In this document: one piece after another, positions 54,800 through 64,000 of the stretch
Numbering within the stretch: position 1 is the stretch's first letter
Layout: each line of letters begins with the position of its first letter
Source of the DNA: Narthecium ossifragum
Lineage: Eukaryota > Streptophyta > Magnoliopsida > Dioscoreales > Nartheciaceae
Direction: 5' to 3'
Assembly: GCA_963920575.1 (NCBI GenBank)
Contig: OY986964.1
Coordinates: 19,821,395 to 19,885,394, forward strand
Length of the DNA: 64,000 bases
Made by a program: the position numbers and the translations under genes
Notes under the pieces: generated by a model
The model's input: the letters and a program-made list of their open reading frames with translations, nothing else
Told to the model about the DNA's origin: nothing
Database searches by the model: none

Positions 54800-55591
54800 T
54801 GTGAGGACCCGTCCCTCTACTCCTGTGGCTCATCGTGGGCCGCAAGGGCAATTTGATAAATTGCGCCTTGCCGGCTTGTTTCACACCCGCATGTGCACAC
54901 ACTGACCGTGTTTGTGGTAATGTTTAGTTAGAACGGTTAGTAGGACCTGGGATCAAAAGATCCAGACTTAGGCTTGAGTTCTTGCCTAAGTTTAGCTTTC
55001 AGCACAAAAAGGATCCATCTTCTCTAGCTAAGAGATCGATCTTCTTGTGCGATCGTCATGAAGGATCGATCCTTGCCTAGGGAAGGATCGATCATTCATA
55101 AGTCGGTTCGTTTGCCTATAAAGCAGACGAGATTTTCTTCCTTGAATCCCTTTTGAAATCCGGAGATTTGAGCTCATATCTTGTGATTTTTGAAGGCATT
55201 TGAGGACGATCCAAGGCCTAGCTGCTTGGATCTAAGCTGCTCTTGCTCCGGTAGGGATTCCTACCTACTTTTATTCCGGGTTTTTGGAGTTTTCGGTTTG
55301 ATTGTGTTCTTTTACATAGATCTCTCTATCTATATACATGTTTGTTTCTCGTGTTTTCACCGGTTTTGGACTCGTGGGATCTTGATCAATCGGATCCTAG
55401 AGTTTGGTTAAGTTTGGTTGTATCTTCCGCCGGTATTTCGCGTCGGAAGGACGCCGGAGAACCCATTTGGATCGATCCCTCGGATCGATCCCTCTTGAGG
55501 AAGGATCGATCCCTCTGGGTTAGTCATGCTACGCCCGATGAAGGATCGATCTCCTACTTCGAGAAGAAGATCGATCTTCCTGGGAGGAAGG
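54800..55591 (+). repeat. 3' LTR of the Tekay-like element, interrupted
   Basis: Starts TGTGAGGACCCGTCCC after the purine-rich GAAGGGTATTAGGA. Carries GATCGATC units at 55012-55041 (left cap GATCCATC), 55064-55093 and a rearranged cluster at about 55470-55580, where GGATCGATCCCTC is duplicated. TATAAAG is at 55117-55123. Cut by the Athila LTR inside a GGAGGAAGG arm. Confidence 0.93.
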
Positions 55592-55934
55592 TGATGAGTG
55601 CATGAAAGTGCACTCTAAATAGCCTTACAACCATCTAAATTATTAGATTATTATCCTTAATCAACATCTTTATTACTATTTTTATATTTATATGTTTCGT
55701 CACAAAGTTGTCTGGAAAATGCAGGAAAAATGAGAAAAGAAGCTGAAAAGATTATATAGATCAACTTGAAAGATTAATCTGTACCTGCTCATGAAGAACC
55801 AGATGATGTGCCATATATGGTTGGAAAGATCTTGAAGTCTAGTTTCGGGAGAATTTTACGGTTCGTGATTTAGAGTTTCAGAGAGGAAGATACAACACTT
55901 TTCGTACAAGTGCGCTAGCTGAATGAATAGTGAC

Positions 55935-56169
55935 GGTCGACCGTGAGGATGTGACGGTCGACCGTCGCGCTCAGAAATTCCCCCGAACGACCGTCGCATC
56001 GACCGTCACATGCAAAACTTCCCACGGTCGACCGTGGCATCATCCGTCGCATCGACCGTCAGCCTCTGTTAAAGAAAATACTTCTCAGGGTTGATGCGAG
56101 GATCGACCGTCGCTCTTCCGAAATATTTTGAACAGTTGCCGGTCGACCGTGAGATCTCACGGTCGACCG
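55935..56169 (+). repeat. GGTCGACC palindrome cluster upstream of the Athila TATA box
   Basis: GGTCGACC or CGACCGT elements recur at 55935, 55956, about 55987, 55999, 56034, 56057, 56102, 56141 and 56161. 56140-56169 is a perfect 30-bp palindrome: GGTCGACC caps at both ends and inner arms GTGAGA/TCTCAC. 55935-55963 has the same caps 21 bp apart. The same motif family is present in the unrelated Sirevirus LTRs. Confidence 0.92.
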
Positions 56170-56220
56170 CCACGTCAGCAAGGAGCGTTTAATGAGCCGG
56201 ATCTCACCCGAGTTTAGGCC

Positions 56221-56228
56221 TATAAATA
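56221..56228 (+). promoter_or_regulatory. TATA box of the Athila LTR
   Basis: TATAAATA, 52 bp after the end of the 30-bp palindrome. Confidence 0.75.
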
Positions 56229-57063
56229 CAATACTTAGGGTTATCAAAGGGGATCTTTTGGAGGACTTTTCTGGAGCATCTGGAGGAGAGGAAGCCGCGT
56301 TAGGGTTTTGTTTTCTTCGTCTTTCTTTCTTTATTTTTCTTTGAACACTTTTGTCGTCTTCATGATGAACATGAGTGGCTAGTTTCTTCTCTAAGGTACC
56401 GATGTAGCCCTAACTGAATCATTCTATGTTATTGGATCATGATTATTTAATCAGTTTATTTTCCTTGTTTCATTCATTATTATAACTGAGATCTTAAATA
56501 CATTTATCTGGCCAATAAAAGTACTGTAGATTGTTTTATGTGAGATCGGGCGAGGGTTCATTCCCTAATCTTACAGGATCTGTGAATGAATGAGTTTATG
56601 TCGAGGCCGGGTTCAAGCTAAGAGTATTCTTGGTTCATGATTGTTCTTCAGAGCTTAATGGATTCTTGGTTAACACTTAGTTATGGGTTCATTAACTAGG
56701 GTTAATTGGGGGTACTTGGTGAAGACCGCGGCCGAACGGATCATCATACCGGAAGAACGAGCCCTTGGAATTAAACTGAAATCTTTATTGATTCAATGCA
56801 TAGAATGAGGATGTTATGGTGAAATCGGAACCTTAGTATTCATCCATCATATTTCTATCGTTTTCTTATTTCGTTATTAGATCTTCTATTCTCAATACTT
56901 CATATCTCTTATTTTCCCTTTCTTATTTTCTTTCTTTTCTGTTCTTTAGTATTTTACTCTAATAATCTCTACAAATCTCTGTGGGTACGATACTCGTCTT
57001 GCTACTATACTAATTGCACCGATTCGTATACTTGCGAGATATAAAATTTATTCATCAAGTTTT

Positions 57064-57081
57064 TGGCACCGTTGCCGGGGA
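57064..57081 (+). promoter_or_regulatory. primer-binding site, tRNA-Asp type
   Basis: TGGCACCGTTGCCGGGGA. The 3' end of plant tRNA-Asp with CCA would bind TGGCGCCGTTGCCGGGGA, so one base differs. This primer choice is typical of Athila elements. Confidence 0.9.
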
Positions 57082-57244
57082 TTTGATTAGAGTTTATTTG
57101 TAGTGAATGCAAGGTCGCCGATCACGGAAAGAAAATTTGTTGCCCTTGAAAGATTAAGTAGATCAAATTGGTTGGAAGAAAAGATCTAACAAAGACAGCC
57201 TGTCCACATCAGATCTAGGAGTTCAAGAGGAGGAACAAGAGGAG

Positions 57245-60200
57245 ATGGCGCTCAATAATAATTTACGTCCTTTGGAGGAGTACGCGAGGCCTACTATTTC
57301 TACCTCACCTTCGTGCATTGCGTTACTTGCAGAGGCTAGGAATTATGAACTTAAAAATCTACATTTTTCTATGCTTCCTGAATTTCATGGTTTACCTTCT
57401 GAGGATGCACTAACGTTTGTGAAAGATTATTATGCTACTATTCAGACTTTTCCTCTAGGTGCAATTACTGAAGATCAACTGAGGATGCGTTGTTTTCCTT
57501 ACACCTTGAAGGATAAAGCGAAGAGATGGTTGATGTCGTTGCCTCCTGGATCACTCACTACTTGGGATGCAATTTATAACAAGTTTGTTAGTAAATTTTA
57601 TTCTCATGCCATGACTACTAACTTGAGAAGGCAAATTCCAAATTTTCAGCAATCTGATGGAGAACCATTCCATGAAGCATGGGATAGATTTAAAATGCTT
57701 TTGATGCAATGTCCACATCATAATTATTCTTTAGAAAATCATATGCAATATTTTTATGATGGACTAAATCTTTCTTGTCAGACTATGGCAGATAATGCTG
57801 CAGGTGGAGCGATGTTCAAAAGGACACCACCAGAGGCATATGAAATCTATGAGATGCTAGGATCAAACTCGCAGCAGAGGGACACGAGAAATAAGGCGAG
57901 AGGCATCTATGAGCTGAACCAGAATGATGACATGGCAAGGCAGATTGCAACCCTTAACAAGAAGATAGACGCGATGATGTCCACACAAGCAAAACCGGTT
58001 GAGGTTTGTTCAATTTGCAATATTGTTGGTCATAGGTTTGATTCATGTCCTTCTGGTAGTGAATTTCCTGAATATGTGCAAGAGCAAGCTAATTTGATGA
58101 ATGCTTATAATCCGAGACCTAGATTTGACCCTTATGGAAATACTTACAATCCTGGCTGGAGGGAGCATCCGAATTTTTCATGGAAAAATACTGCTAATGC
58201 TAGTATGCCTACTGCTAATCAGTCTAACCCACCTGTTAAGTCGTCTTTGGAAGCGACTATGTTAGCTTTTATGCAGAAAATAGATTCAAAGATGGAAAAA
58301 CAAGATTCAGCCATTGCTCGACAAGAGTCAGCCATTGCTCAACATGACGCGGTACTAAAGAATGTTGCAGCATCCGTTGGGAAGTTAGAAGTTCAAGTGG
58401 GACAAGTTGCTGATGCGGTACGAGCCCATGTCCCAGGCAAATTCCCAAGCCAACCTGAGCAAGCGAAAGCAGTTACAGTTCTTCGTTCAGGTAAAATTAT
58501 TGATAATAAGATTAATGCTAAAGTTGTTGATGAGTGTAATGATGATGCAAGTGAGGAAGTTGAAACGGAGGAACGCTCGAAAGGGCCACCACCGGCCACA
58601 TCTGCTTCTGAGCATGGAAAGAGAGCAAATTCAGTTCCGGAGGTTTATCACAACTCTCCTCCACCATATGTGCCGCCGGTTCCTTTTCCAGGCCGTCTAA
58701 AGAAAGCCAAAATGAATAAGTCATATTCTGAAATTTATGATATTTTATCTAAGGTTAATGTGAACTTACCATTACTCGATGTGATCAGGAACATGCCAGC
58801 ATTTCCAAAGTTCTTCAAGGAACTAAGTACTTCAAAGCGTAAGTATGAACCTCATGAAAAAGTGATGGTTTCAGAGACGGTAAGCGCGGTTCTACAAAGG
58901 AAGCTTCCACCCAAGCTTAAGGATCCAGGGAGTTTTAACATTACTATTACTGTTGGTGATACAAAAATAGGAGAGGCAATGCTTGATTTAGGAGCCAGTG
59001 TTAATTTGATGCCTTACTCTGTTTTTCTTCAGTTAGGTGTGGGTGAATTAAAACCCACTACGATGTCTCTACAACTTGCAGATCGTTCAATTAAATATCC
59101 ATTAGGCATTGTAGAAGACATCTTAGTACAAGTTGATAAATTAATTATCCCTGCTGATTTTGTGATATTGGATATGGATGATGCACCCTTGCATGATAGA
59201 AATTTACCGATTTTGTTGGGACGTCCATTTATGGCCACAACCAAGACTATGATTAATGTGCAGGATGGTAAGCTCAGCATGACAGTTTTAGGTGAAACTG
59301 TTGAATTTAAAGTTTTTGAATCTATGTCCTACCCTTCAAACTCTTTTGATTGTTTCTCGATAGATGTTTTAGATTCATTGGTGTTTTCTAGTTTCATGCA
59401 GGAGCAAGTGAAGACTACTCTAGAAGCGGCATTGACGATGGAAAAGGAGGAGTTGCAGAATTATGAGGGAGCAAAGGAGGTTATAGCAGCCCTTGAGGCA
59501 TTGCAGCCATGTTTCCCTGATGAATCTCGGTTAGACATGCTAAACGAATCCAATTCTAAAATGGTTTCATCAATAGTTTCCCCACCAAAGCTTGAGTTAA
59601 AACCTCTTCCTAGTAATCTGAAATATGCATATCTTGGTGAGAATGAAACCCTTCCTGTGATTATTGCTTCTGACATTACTCCATTGGAAGAGGAAAAATT
59701 ATTGAGAGTTCTTAGGGAGCATAAAACTGCAATAGGTTGGACAATTGCAGATATTAAAGGAGTAAGTCCTACTATGTGCATGCATCGCATTATTTTGGAA
59801 GAGGATGCCAAACCTATACGGGATGCCCAGCGTCGCCTCAACCCAAACATGAAAGACATTGTTCGGGAAGAGATCCTTAAGTTGCTCGATGTTGGCGTGA
59901 TCTATCCTATTTCTGACAGCAAATGGGTAAGTCCAGTTCACGTGGTGCCTAAGAAATCAGGGATAACAGTTGTGAAGAATGAGAACAATGAGCTCATACC
60001 CACGAGGATGACTACTGGATGGCGTGTCTGCATCGATTATCGCAAGCTTAATGCAGCTACTAAAAAGGACCACTTTCCTTTACCTTTTATTGATCAAATG
60101 CTTGAACACTTAGATGGTCACTCATTTTATTGTTTTCTTGATGGATTTTCAGGTGATAATCAAATTGCTATCGCCCCAGAGGACCAAGAGAAGACAACTT

Positions 60201-62344
60201 TCACCTGTCCGTTTGGAACATTCGCATACAGAAGGATGCCGTTCGGATTGTGCAATGCACCTGCCACCTTTCAAAGATGCATGATATCGATTTTCTCCGA
60301 CATGATAGAAAGGTTTGTCGAGGTATTCATGGATGATTTTTCTGTATTTGGGAATTCTTTTGATAATTGCCTTGCACACCTAACCTTGGTGCTTAAAAGA
60401 TGTGAAGAGACAAATTTGACATTGAGCTGGGAGAAGAGTCACTTCATGGTAAGGCAAGGTATTGTTTTGGGACATGCTATTTCTAGTAAAGGTATTGGAG
60501 TAGATAAAGCAAAAATAGAGTTGATTGAGAAGTTACCGCCCCCTACTTCTGTAAAGGGTGTGCGAAATTTTTTGGGCCATGCAGGATTTTATCGCAGATT
60601 CATTAGAGATTTCTCTAAGATTGCACAACCTCTGTGTGATTTATTGGCTAAGGATGTTGAGTTTAAGTTTAGTAAAGCCTGTCTTGATGCTTTTAATGCT
60701 TTAAAAGAGAAATTGATTACTGCACCTATTATTAAGCCTCCTGATTGGTCGTTGCCCTTTGAGATAATGTGTGATGCGTCTGATTATGCTATAGGGGCTG
60801 TGTTAGGACAAAAGGTGAATAAGGTTTCTCATGCTATCTATTATGCAAGTCGTACCCTCAATGATGCTCAAATCAATTATTCAACCACTGAGAAAGAATT
60901 ACTTGCAGTTGTTTTTGCATTGGAGAAATTTCGCTCTTATTTGATTGGATCTAAAGTTGTTATTTATTCAGATCATGCAGCATTGAAATATTTACTAACC
61001 AAAAAGGATACCAAGCCAAGGTTAATCAGGTGGATCCTATTGCTGCAAGAGTTTGATTTGGAAATAAGGGACAAGAAAGGGAGTGATAATGTAGTGGCAG
61101 ATCACTTGTCACGATTGGAGCACATAGCCGGCCCTAAGGATGTACCACCCATCCAAGAATGCTTTCCCGATGAACAACTCTTCTCTGTGAATGGTAAAGA
61201 GCCCTGGTATGCGGATATTGTTAACTATTTAGCTAGTAATGTTCTGCGTACTGAATTGAGTTCACAGGAAAAGAAAAGATTTTTATCTACTGTTCGATAT
61301 TATTTTTGGGATGATCCTTATTTATTTAAGCATTGTACTGATCAAATAATAAGGCGTTGTGTTCCAGAATATGAGCATGATGATATATTGAAATTTAGTC
61401 ATGAATTAACGTGTGGAGGACACTTTGGAGGTAAGAAAACTGCTTTTAAAGTTCTTCAATCGGGTTTCTTTTGGCCGACATTATTCAAAGATGCATTTAA
61501 TTTTGTTGCTAAGTGTGACAGATGTCAACGGTCAGGGAATATAAGCAAAAGGAATGAGATGCCTCTTACAAATAATCTGGTGGTGGAATTGTTCGATGTT
61601 TGGGGCATAGACTTTATGGGACCGTGTCCTCCATCATACGGGTACACGTATATTCTTGTTGCTGTAGATTATGTATCTAAGTGGATTGAAGCAATTGCAA
61701 CCAGGAACAATGACAGCAAGACCGTGGCGGGATTCTTGAAAGATATGATTTTTACAAGGTTTGGTACACCTCGGGCGATTATTAGTGACGGGGGATCACA
61801 CTTTTGCAATAGAGCGCTTGATGCATTGTTGAAGAAATACAACATCACTCATCAGGTCGCAACTCCTTACCACCCTCAAACGTCGGGCCAAGTGGAGGTG
61901 AGCAATAGGCAAATAAAAACGATCCTGGAACGAGTTGTTGGCACTACAAGGAAAGATTGGGCGGTGAAATTGAATGATGTTCTTTGGGCGTATCGCACCG
62001 CCTATAAGACTCCTATTGGTATGAGCCCTTATCGCATTGTTTTTGGAAAAGCATGTCATTTACCTGTGGAGTTGGAGTATAGGGCATATTGGGCAATCAA
62101 GCAGCTGAATTTTGATATGGGAAAAGCGGGGGATATGAGAAAGATGCAATTGAACGAATTAGATGAGCTGCGGAATGAAGCGTACGAGAACCCTAAAATC
62201 TACAAAGAAATGACCAAGCTCTATCATGACAAAGCAATACAACGGAAGGAGTTTCATCCAGGTATGAAAGTTTTACTTTATAACTCACGAATGAAATTCT
62301 TTCCAGGTAAATTAAGGTCAAGATGGACGGGTGGGTCCCTTTAA
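57245..62344 (+). CDS. Athila gag-pol polyprotein, frameshifted near the C-terminus
   Basis: A single 1699-codon ORF; the ATG at 57245 is the first in frame after the primer site. Gag spans about residues 1-250 ([33 protein letters not shown]), with a zinc knuckle C255-C258-H263-C268. Protease has LDLGAS (580-585), the Athila form of the active site. RT covers about 880-1110 with FMDDFSVFG (catalytic Asp 1030-1031); RNase H has CDAS (Asp 1177). Integrase has zinc ligands H1386, H1393, C1424, C1427 and catalytic Asp 1456, Asp 1515 and Glu 1551 (35 residues apart). The frame ends prematurely after RSRWTG because GGGT is doubled at 62329-62336. About 45 codons of the integrase tail continue in another frame to about 62477. 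All catalytic residues are present, so activity cannot be excluded if the tail is dispensable or supplied by frameshifting. Confidence 0.96.
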   Translation: MALNNNLRPLEEYARPTISTSPSCIALLAEARNYELKNLHFSMLPEFHGLPSEDALTFVKDYYATIQTFPLGAITEDQLRMRCFPYTLKDKAKRWLMSLPPGSLTTWDAIYNKFVSKFYSHAMTTNLRRQIPNFQQSDGEPFHEAWDRFKMLLMQCPHHNYSLENHMQYFYDGLNLSCQTMADNAAGGAMFKRTPPEAYEIYEMLGSNSQQRDTRNKARGIYELNQNDDMARQIATLNKKIDAMMSTQAKPVEVCSICNIVGHRFDSCPSGSEFPEYVQEQANLMNAYNPRPRFDPYGNTYNPGWREHPNFSWKNTANASMPTANQSNPPVKSSLEATMLAFMQKIDSKMEKQDSAIARQESAIAQHDAVLKNVAASVGKLEVQVGQVADAVRAHVPGKFPSQPEQAKAVTVLRSGKIIDNKINAKVVDECNDDASEEVETEERSKGPPPATSASEHGKRANSVPEVYHNSPPPYVPPVPFPGRLKKAKMNKSYSEIYDILSKVNVNLPLLDVIRNMPAFPKFFKELSTSKRKYEPHEKVMVSETVSAVLQRKLPPKLKDPGSFNITITVGDTKIGEAMLDLGASVNLMPYSVFLQLGVGELKPTTMSLQLADRSIKYPLGIVEDILVQVDKLIIPADFVILDMDDAPLHDRNLPILLGRPFMATTKTMINVQDGKLSMTVLGETVEFKVFESMSYPSNSFDCFSIDVLDSLVFSSFMQEQVKTTLEAALTMEKEELQNYEGAKEVIAALEALQPCFPDESRLDMLNESNSKMVSSIVSPPKLELKPLPSNLKYAYLGENETLPVIIASDITPLEEEKLLRVLREHKTAIGWTIADIKGVSPTMCMHRIILEEDAKPIRDAQRRLNPNMKDIVREEILKLLDVGVIYPISDSKWVSPVHVVPKKSGITVVKNENNELIPTRMTTGWRVCIDYRKLNAATKKDHFPLPFIDQMLEHLDGHSFYCFLDGFSGDNQIAIAPEDQEKTTFTCPFGTFAYRRMPFGLCNAPATFQRCMISIFSDMIERFVEVFMDDFSVFGNSFDNCLAHLTLVLKRCEETNLTLSWEKSHFMVRQGIVLGHAISSKGIGVDKAKIELIEKLPPPTSVKGVRNFLGHAGFYRRFIRDFSKIAQPLCDLLAKDVEFKFSKACLDAFNALKEKLITAPIIKPPDWSLPFEIMCDASDYAIGAVLGQKVNKVSHAIYYASRTLNDAQINYSTTEKELLAVVFALEKFRSYLIGSKVVIYSDHAALKYLLTKKDTKPRLIRWILLLQEFDLEIRDKKGSDNVVADHLSRLEHIAGPKDVPPIQECFPDEQLFSVNGKEPWYADIVNYLASNVLRTELSSQEKKRFLSTVRYYFWDDPYLFKHCTDQIIRRCVPEYEHDDILKFSHELTCGGHFGGKKTAFKVLQSGFFWPTLFKDAFNFVAKCDRCQRSGNISKRNEMPLTNNLVVELFDVWGIDFMGPCPPSYGYTYILVAVDYVSKWIEAIATRNNDSKTVAGFLKDMIFTRFGTPRAIISDGGSHFCNRALDALLKKYNITHQVATPYHPQTSGQVEVSNRQIKTILERVVGTTRKDWAVKLNDVLWAYRTAYKTPIGMSPYRIVFGKACHLPVELEYRAYWAIKQLNFDMGKAGDMRKMQLNELDELRNEAYENPKIYKEMTKLYHDKAIQRKEFHPGMKVLLYNSRMKFFPGKLRSRWTGGSL

Positions 62345-63591
62345 AGTGACACAAGTATCTCCTCATGGTGCTGTTGAAATTGAGAATGAAAGGAGTGGAA
62401 GCAAATTCAAAGTCAATGGGCACCGTTTGAAGTTGTATTTGGAAGGACCATCAGAAGTTGTGGATAAATTTTGTTGAACCTTAAGGCTTTGCAGTACGTC
62501 TTGCCTAGACGTTAAATAAAGCGCTGGGTGGGAGGCAACCCACCAAGGTAACTTGTTTTTAAGTTTCAATTCTTAGTTTTTATTTTTATGTTTCTCTTTT
62601 GTTTTCTTTTAGGTTTTCAGCCACCCTGAGGATCCTTGAGGAGATGTTCGCTACTCTATCAGGTGGCCTCTTTCTTATTTACATTATCTTGTCTCCTCTT
62701 TCTCTGGAAATTTTTGGATGGCCACCTCCTACATATTTTATTGGATAAATGCACACATTGAGGACAATGTGAATTTCAGGTTGGGGGGTGTAGGCATGCA
62801 TGACCTTATGCATGTTACCTTATTGAGTTTAATAGTGTTGAATTGATTATGTTACTAGAAATTGTACATGAGCTGAAATTTTTTTTATGCTTATTATGCA
62901 TGTTGCTTTCATATGGATTGACCAATACATTGATTGCATGCGTGATAACCTGAAAGTATAACATCATGTGATCCACACACGAACACTTTATGTGCAGCGG
63001 TAATTATACTCACTAGAGGAATGAGCATGCTATTGTTAATCTAGACCATGATTTCAGCATTAGCTAGTGTGAGTATTGCATGCAAAAAAAAACAGAGAAA
63101 AAGTTCTGGAGCTTGATTAAGCTGTGCCTAAACGACTGTTAAGTGATCTACTGAGTAACCGGGTGTTCTTGCCTCAGGAAGCGGGGAGCTCGCGTAAAAA
63201 GGTAGAACCACTTATAGCTATAAAAAAAAAACTATTAAGTGTTTTGCTAAGTAACCGGGTCTCTGCGCCTCAAGAAGCGGAGAGTGCTCGCGTAAAAAGG
63301 CAAAATGTCTGATAGTTGAAAAGAAAAAAAAAAAGAAAGAAAGAGCATGCTGTACTTAAAGTGCGAGGGTTGGATGATTGGTTATGAAGATAGTAGTGTG
63401 CTTGGACTAATGGTCGATAGAAGTTGCTTCTGCACGTAACATTTATTTGTCACGTCACATGTATTCTTCTGGATGGTGATTAGCATGTTTGATGTGTAGA
63501 AGTTGATTTCATGTGTTGGTAGTATGTGTATGAGTATAAGAAGTTTTCGTACTCTGTAATGTATGAAACACTATTGACTTGATAAGGTAGA
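62345..63591 (+). other. 3' non-coding region of the Athila element
   Basis: After the shifted integrase tail (to about 62477) come GACGTTAAATAAAGCGCTGG, a GGGAGGCAACCCACC palindrome, and CATTGAGGACAATGTGAA..GGTTGGGGGGTG, a conserved block of many Athila elements. I see no envelope-like ORF here. A tandem repeat lies at 63136-63302. The last bases before the 3' LTR are GATAAGGTAGAAG, a weak polypurine tract. Confidence 0.75.
63136..63302 (+). repeat. imperfect tandem repeat of about 95 bp with GTAACCGGGT core
   Basis: ACTGTTAAGTGATCTACTGAG.. (63136-63203) and ACTATTAAGTGTTTTGCTAAG.. (63230-63302). Both contain GTAACCGGGT, GCCTCA(G/A)GAAGCGG and CTCGCGTAAAAAGG. Confidence 0.85.
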
Positions 63592-64000
63592 AGTTGAGTG
63601 CATGAAAGTGCACTCTAAATAGCCTTACAACCATCTAAATTGCTAGATTATTATCCTTAATCAACATCTTTATTACTATTTTTATATTTATATGTTGCGT
63701 CACAAAGTTGTCTGGAAAATGCAGGAAAAATGAGAAAAGAAGCTGAAAAGATTATATGGATCAAATTGAAAGATTAATCTGTACCTGCTCATGAAGAACC
63801 AGATGATGTTCCATATATGGTTGGAAAGATCTTGAAGTCTAGTTTCGGGAGAATTTTACGGTTCGTGATTTGGAGTTTCAGAGAGGAAGATACAACACTT
63901 TTCGTACAAGTGCGCAAGCTGAATGAATAGTGACGGTCGACCGTGAGGATGTGACGGTCGACCGTCGCGCTCAGAAATTCCCCCGAACGACCGTCGCATC
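63592..64000 (+). repeat. 3' LTR of the Athila element, first 409 bp
   Basis: Aligns without gaps to 55595-56000 from 63595 on, with 8 mismatches. The terminal TGA seen at 55592 is replaced by AGT here. Confidence 0.95.

Larger units (their letters stand above)
47538..55591 (+). mobile_element. Tekay/Del-like chromovirus, 3' LTR cut by Athila insertion
   Basis: 5' LTR, initiator tRNA-Met primer site, gag with zinc knuckle, protease, RT, RNase H, integrase, chromodomain-like tail and the first 792 bp of the 3' LTR. Order RT before integrase and the GPFEI/chromodomain end identify a chromovirus; motifs such as [15 protein letters not shown] and [16 protein letters not shown] fit Tekay/Del. About 15 differences in the first 290 bp between the two LTRs suggest an older insertion than the Athila element inside it. 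Several stops and frameshifts, and a replaced integrase catalytic residue, make it inactive. Confidence 0.93.
55592..57057 (+). repeat. 5' LTR of the Athila element
   Basis: Ends ATTTATTCATCA at 57057, six bases before the primer site. About 1466 bp. A TATAAATA box at 56221 and the GGTCGACC cluster at 55935-56169 lie in the first half. Confidence 0.93.
55592..64000 (+). mobile_element. nearly intact Athila-type Ty3/gypsy element, right end outside the window
   Basis: 5' LTR, tRNA-Asp primer site, one 1699-codon gag-pol ORF, a 3' non-coding region and the first 409 bp of the 3' LTR. The compared LTR parts (406 bp) differ at 8 positions with no indels, and the LTR starts are exactly 8000 bp apart. 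The LTR start is taken as TGATGAGT at 55592, which gives the target GAAGG fitting the interrupted host LTR; TGAGTGCATG at 55595 is the alternative because the 3' copy reads AGTTGAGTG. This is the youngest visible member of the cascade. Confidence 0.95.

Noticed and set aside
43643..57081. tRNA genes
   Set aside because: The tRNA-like matches (43643, 49791, 57064 and the minus-strand ones) are only 12-18 bp, each next to an LTR end; they are primer-binding sites.

Overview
The window is a heterochromatin-like stretch of a large flowering-plant nuclear genome. The evidence is plant-type LTR retrotransposons of both superfamilies (Ty1/copia of Sirevirus type; Ty3/gypsy of Athila, Tekay/Del-like and other chromovirus types), a Helitron carrying a piece of a plastid ATP synthase gamma-subunit gene, and primer-binding sites for plant initiator tRNA-Met and tRNA-Asp. 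I could not fix the species. I see no intact host gene, tRNA, rRNA or CRISPR array. Essentially all of the 64 kb is transposon, mostly nested inside other transposons.

Layout. 1-9344: right part of a Sirevirus-like copia element (broken pol, an extra ORF, polypurine tract, 3' LTR), split at 1126-4748 by an Athila-like solo LTR with AGCTC target duplications, itself split by a truncated Tekay-type LTR (1750-3906). 9345-9771: tail of the Tekay-type LTR that the copia element hit. 9772-37073: pieces of one plus-strand LTR, apparently opened by an antisense solo LTR (10890-13136, TSD TGGAT), a Helitron (15158-19894), a 4.2-kb non-autonomous element (20520-24733, TSD ATTAC) and an 11.2-kb antisense element (25394-36585, TSD ACCCT), which holds a further solo LTR (30474-32943, TSD AAACT). 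37074-42532: antisense remains of a chromovirus lacking integrase, fused to an antisense Athila pol. 42533-64000: a cascade of insertions, each inside the previous one: Sirevirus no. 2 > antisense LTR (44597) > LTR (45267) > Tekay element (47538) > nearly intact Athila element (55592). Only the left borders of this cascade lie in the window.

The elements work as parasites rather than as a pathway. The Athila copy at the right end has a 1699-codon gag-pol ORF with recognisable protease, RT, RNase H and integrase residues, and its LTR starts lie exactly 8000 bp apart. Most other coding regions are dead, and many of their stop codons fit C-to-T or G-to-A change. Two elements with well-matched LTRs (20520-24733; 25394-36585) carry no usable gag-pol and must have been moved in trans.

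The most unusual signal is structural. LTRs of the Tekay-like family carry up to seven copies of a unit of about 30 bp: two GATCGATC caps about 22 bp apart, enclosing inverted-repeat arms whose sequence changes between copies while pairing is often kept. Two units lie upstream of the TATA box and up to five in the predicted transcribed leader. The Sirevirus LTRs carry a similar 20-bp unit (GGTCGAT, six bases, ATCGACC) and the Athila LTR carries GGTCGACC-capped palindromes, both just upstream of their TATA boxes.
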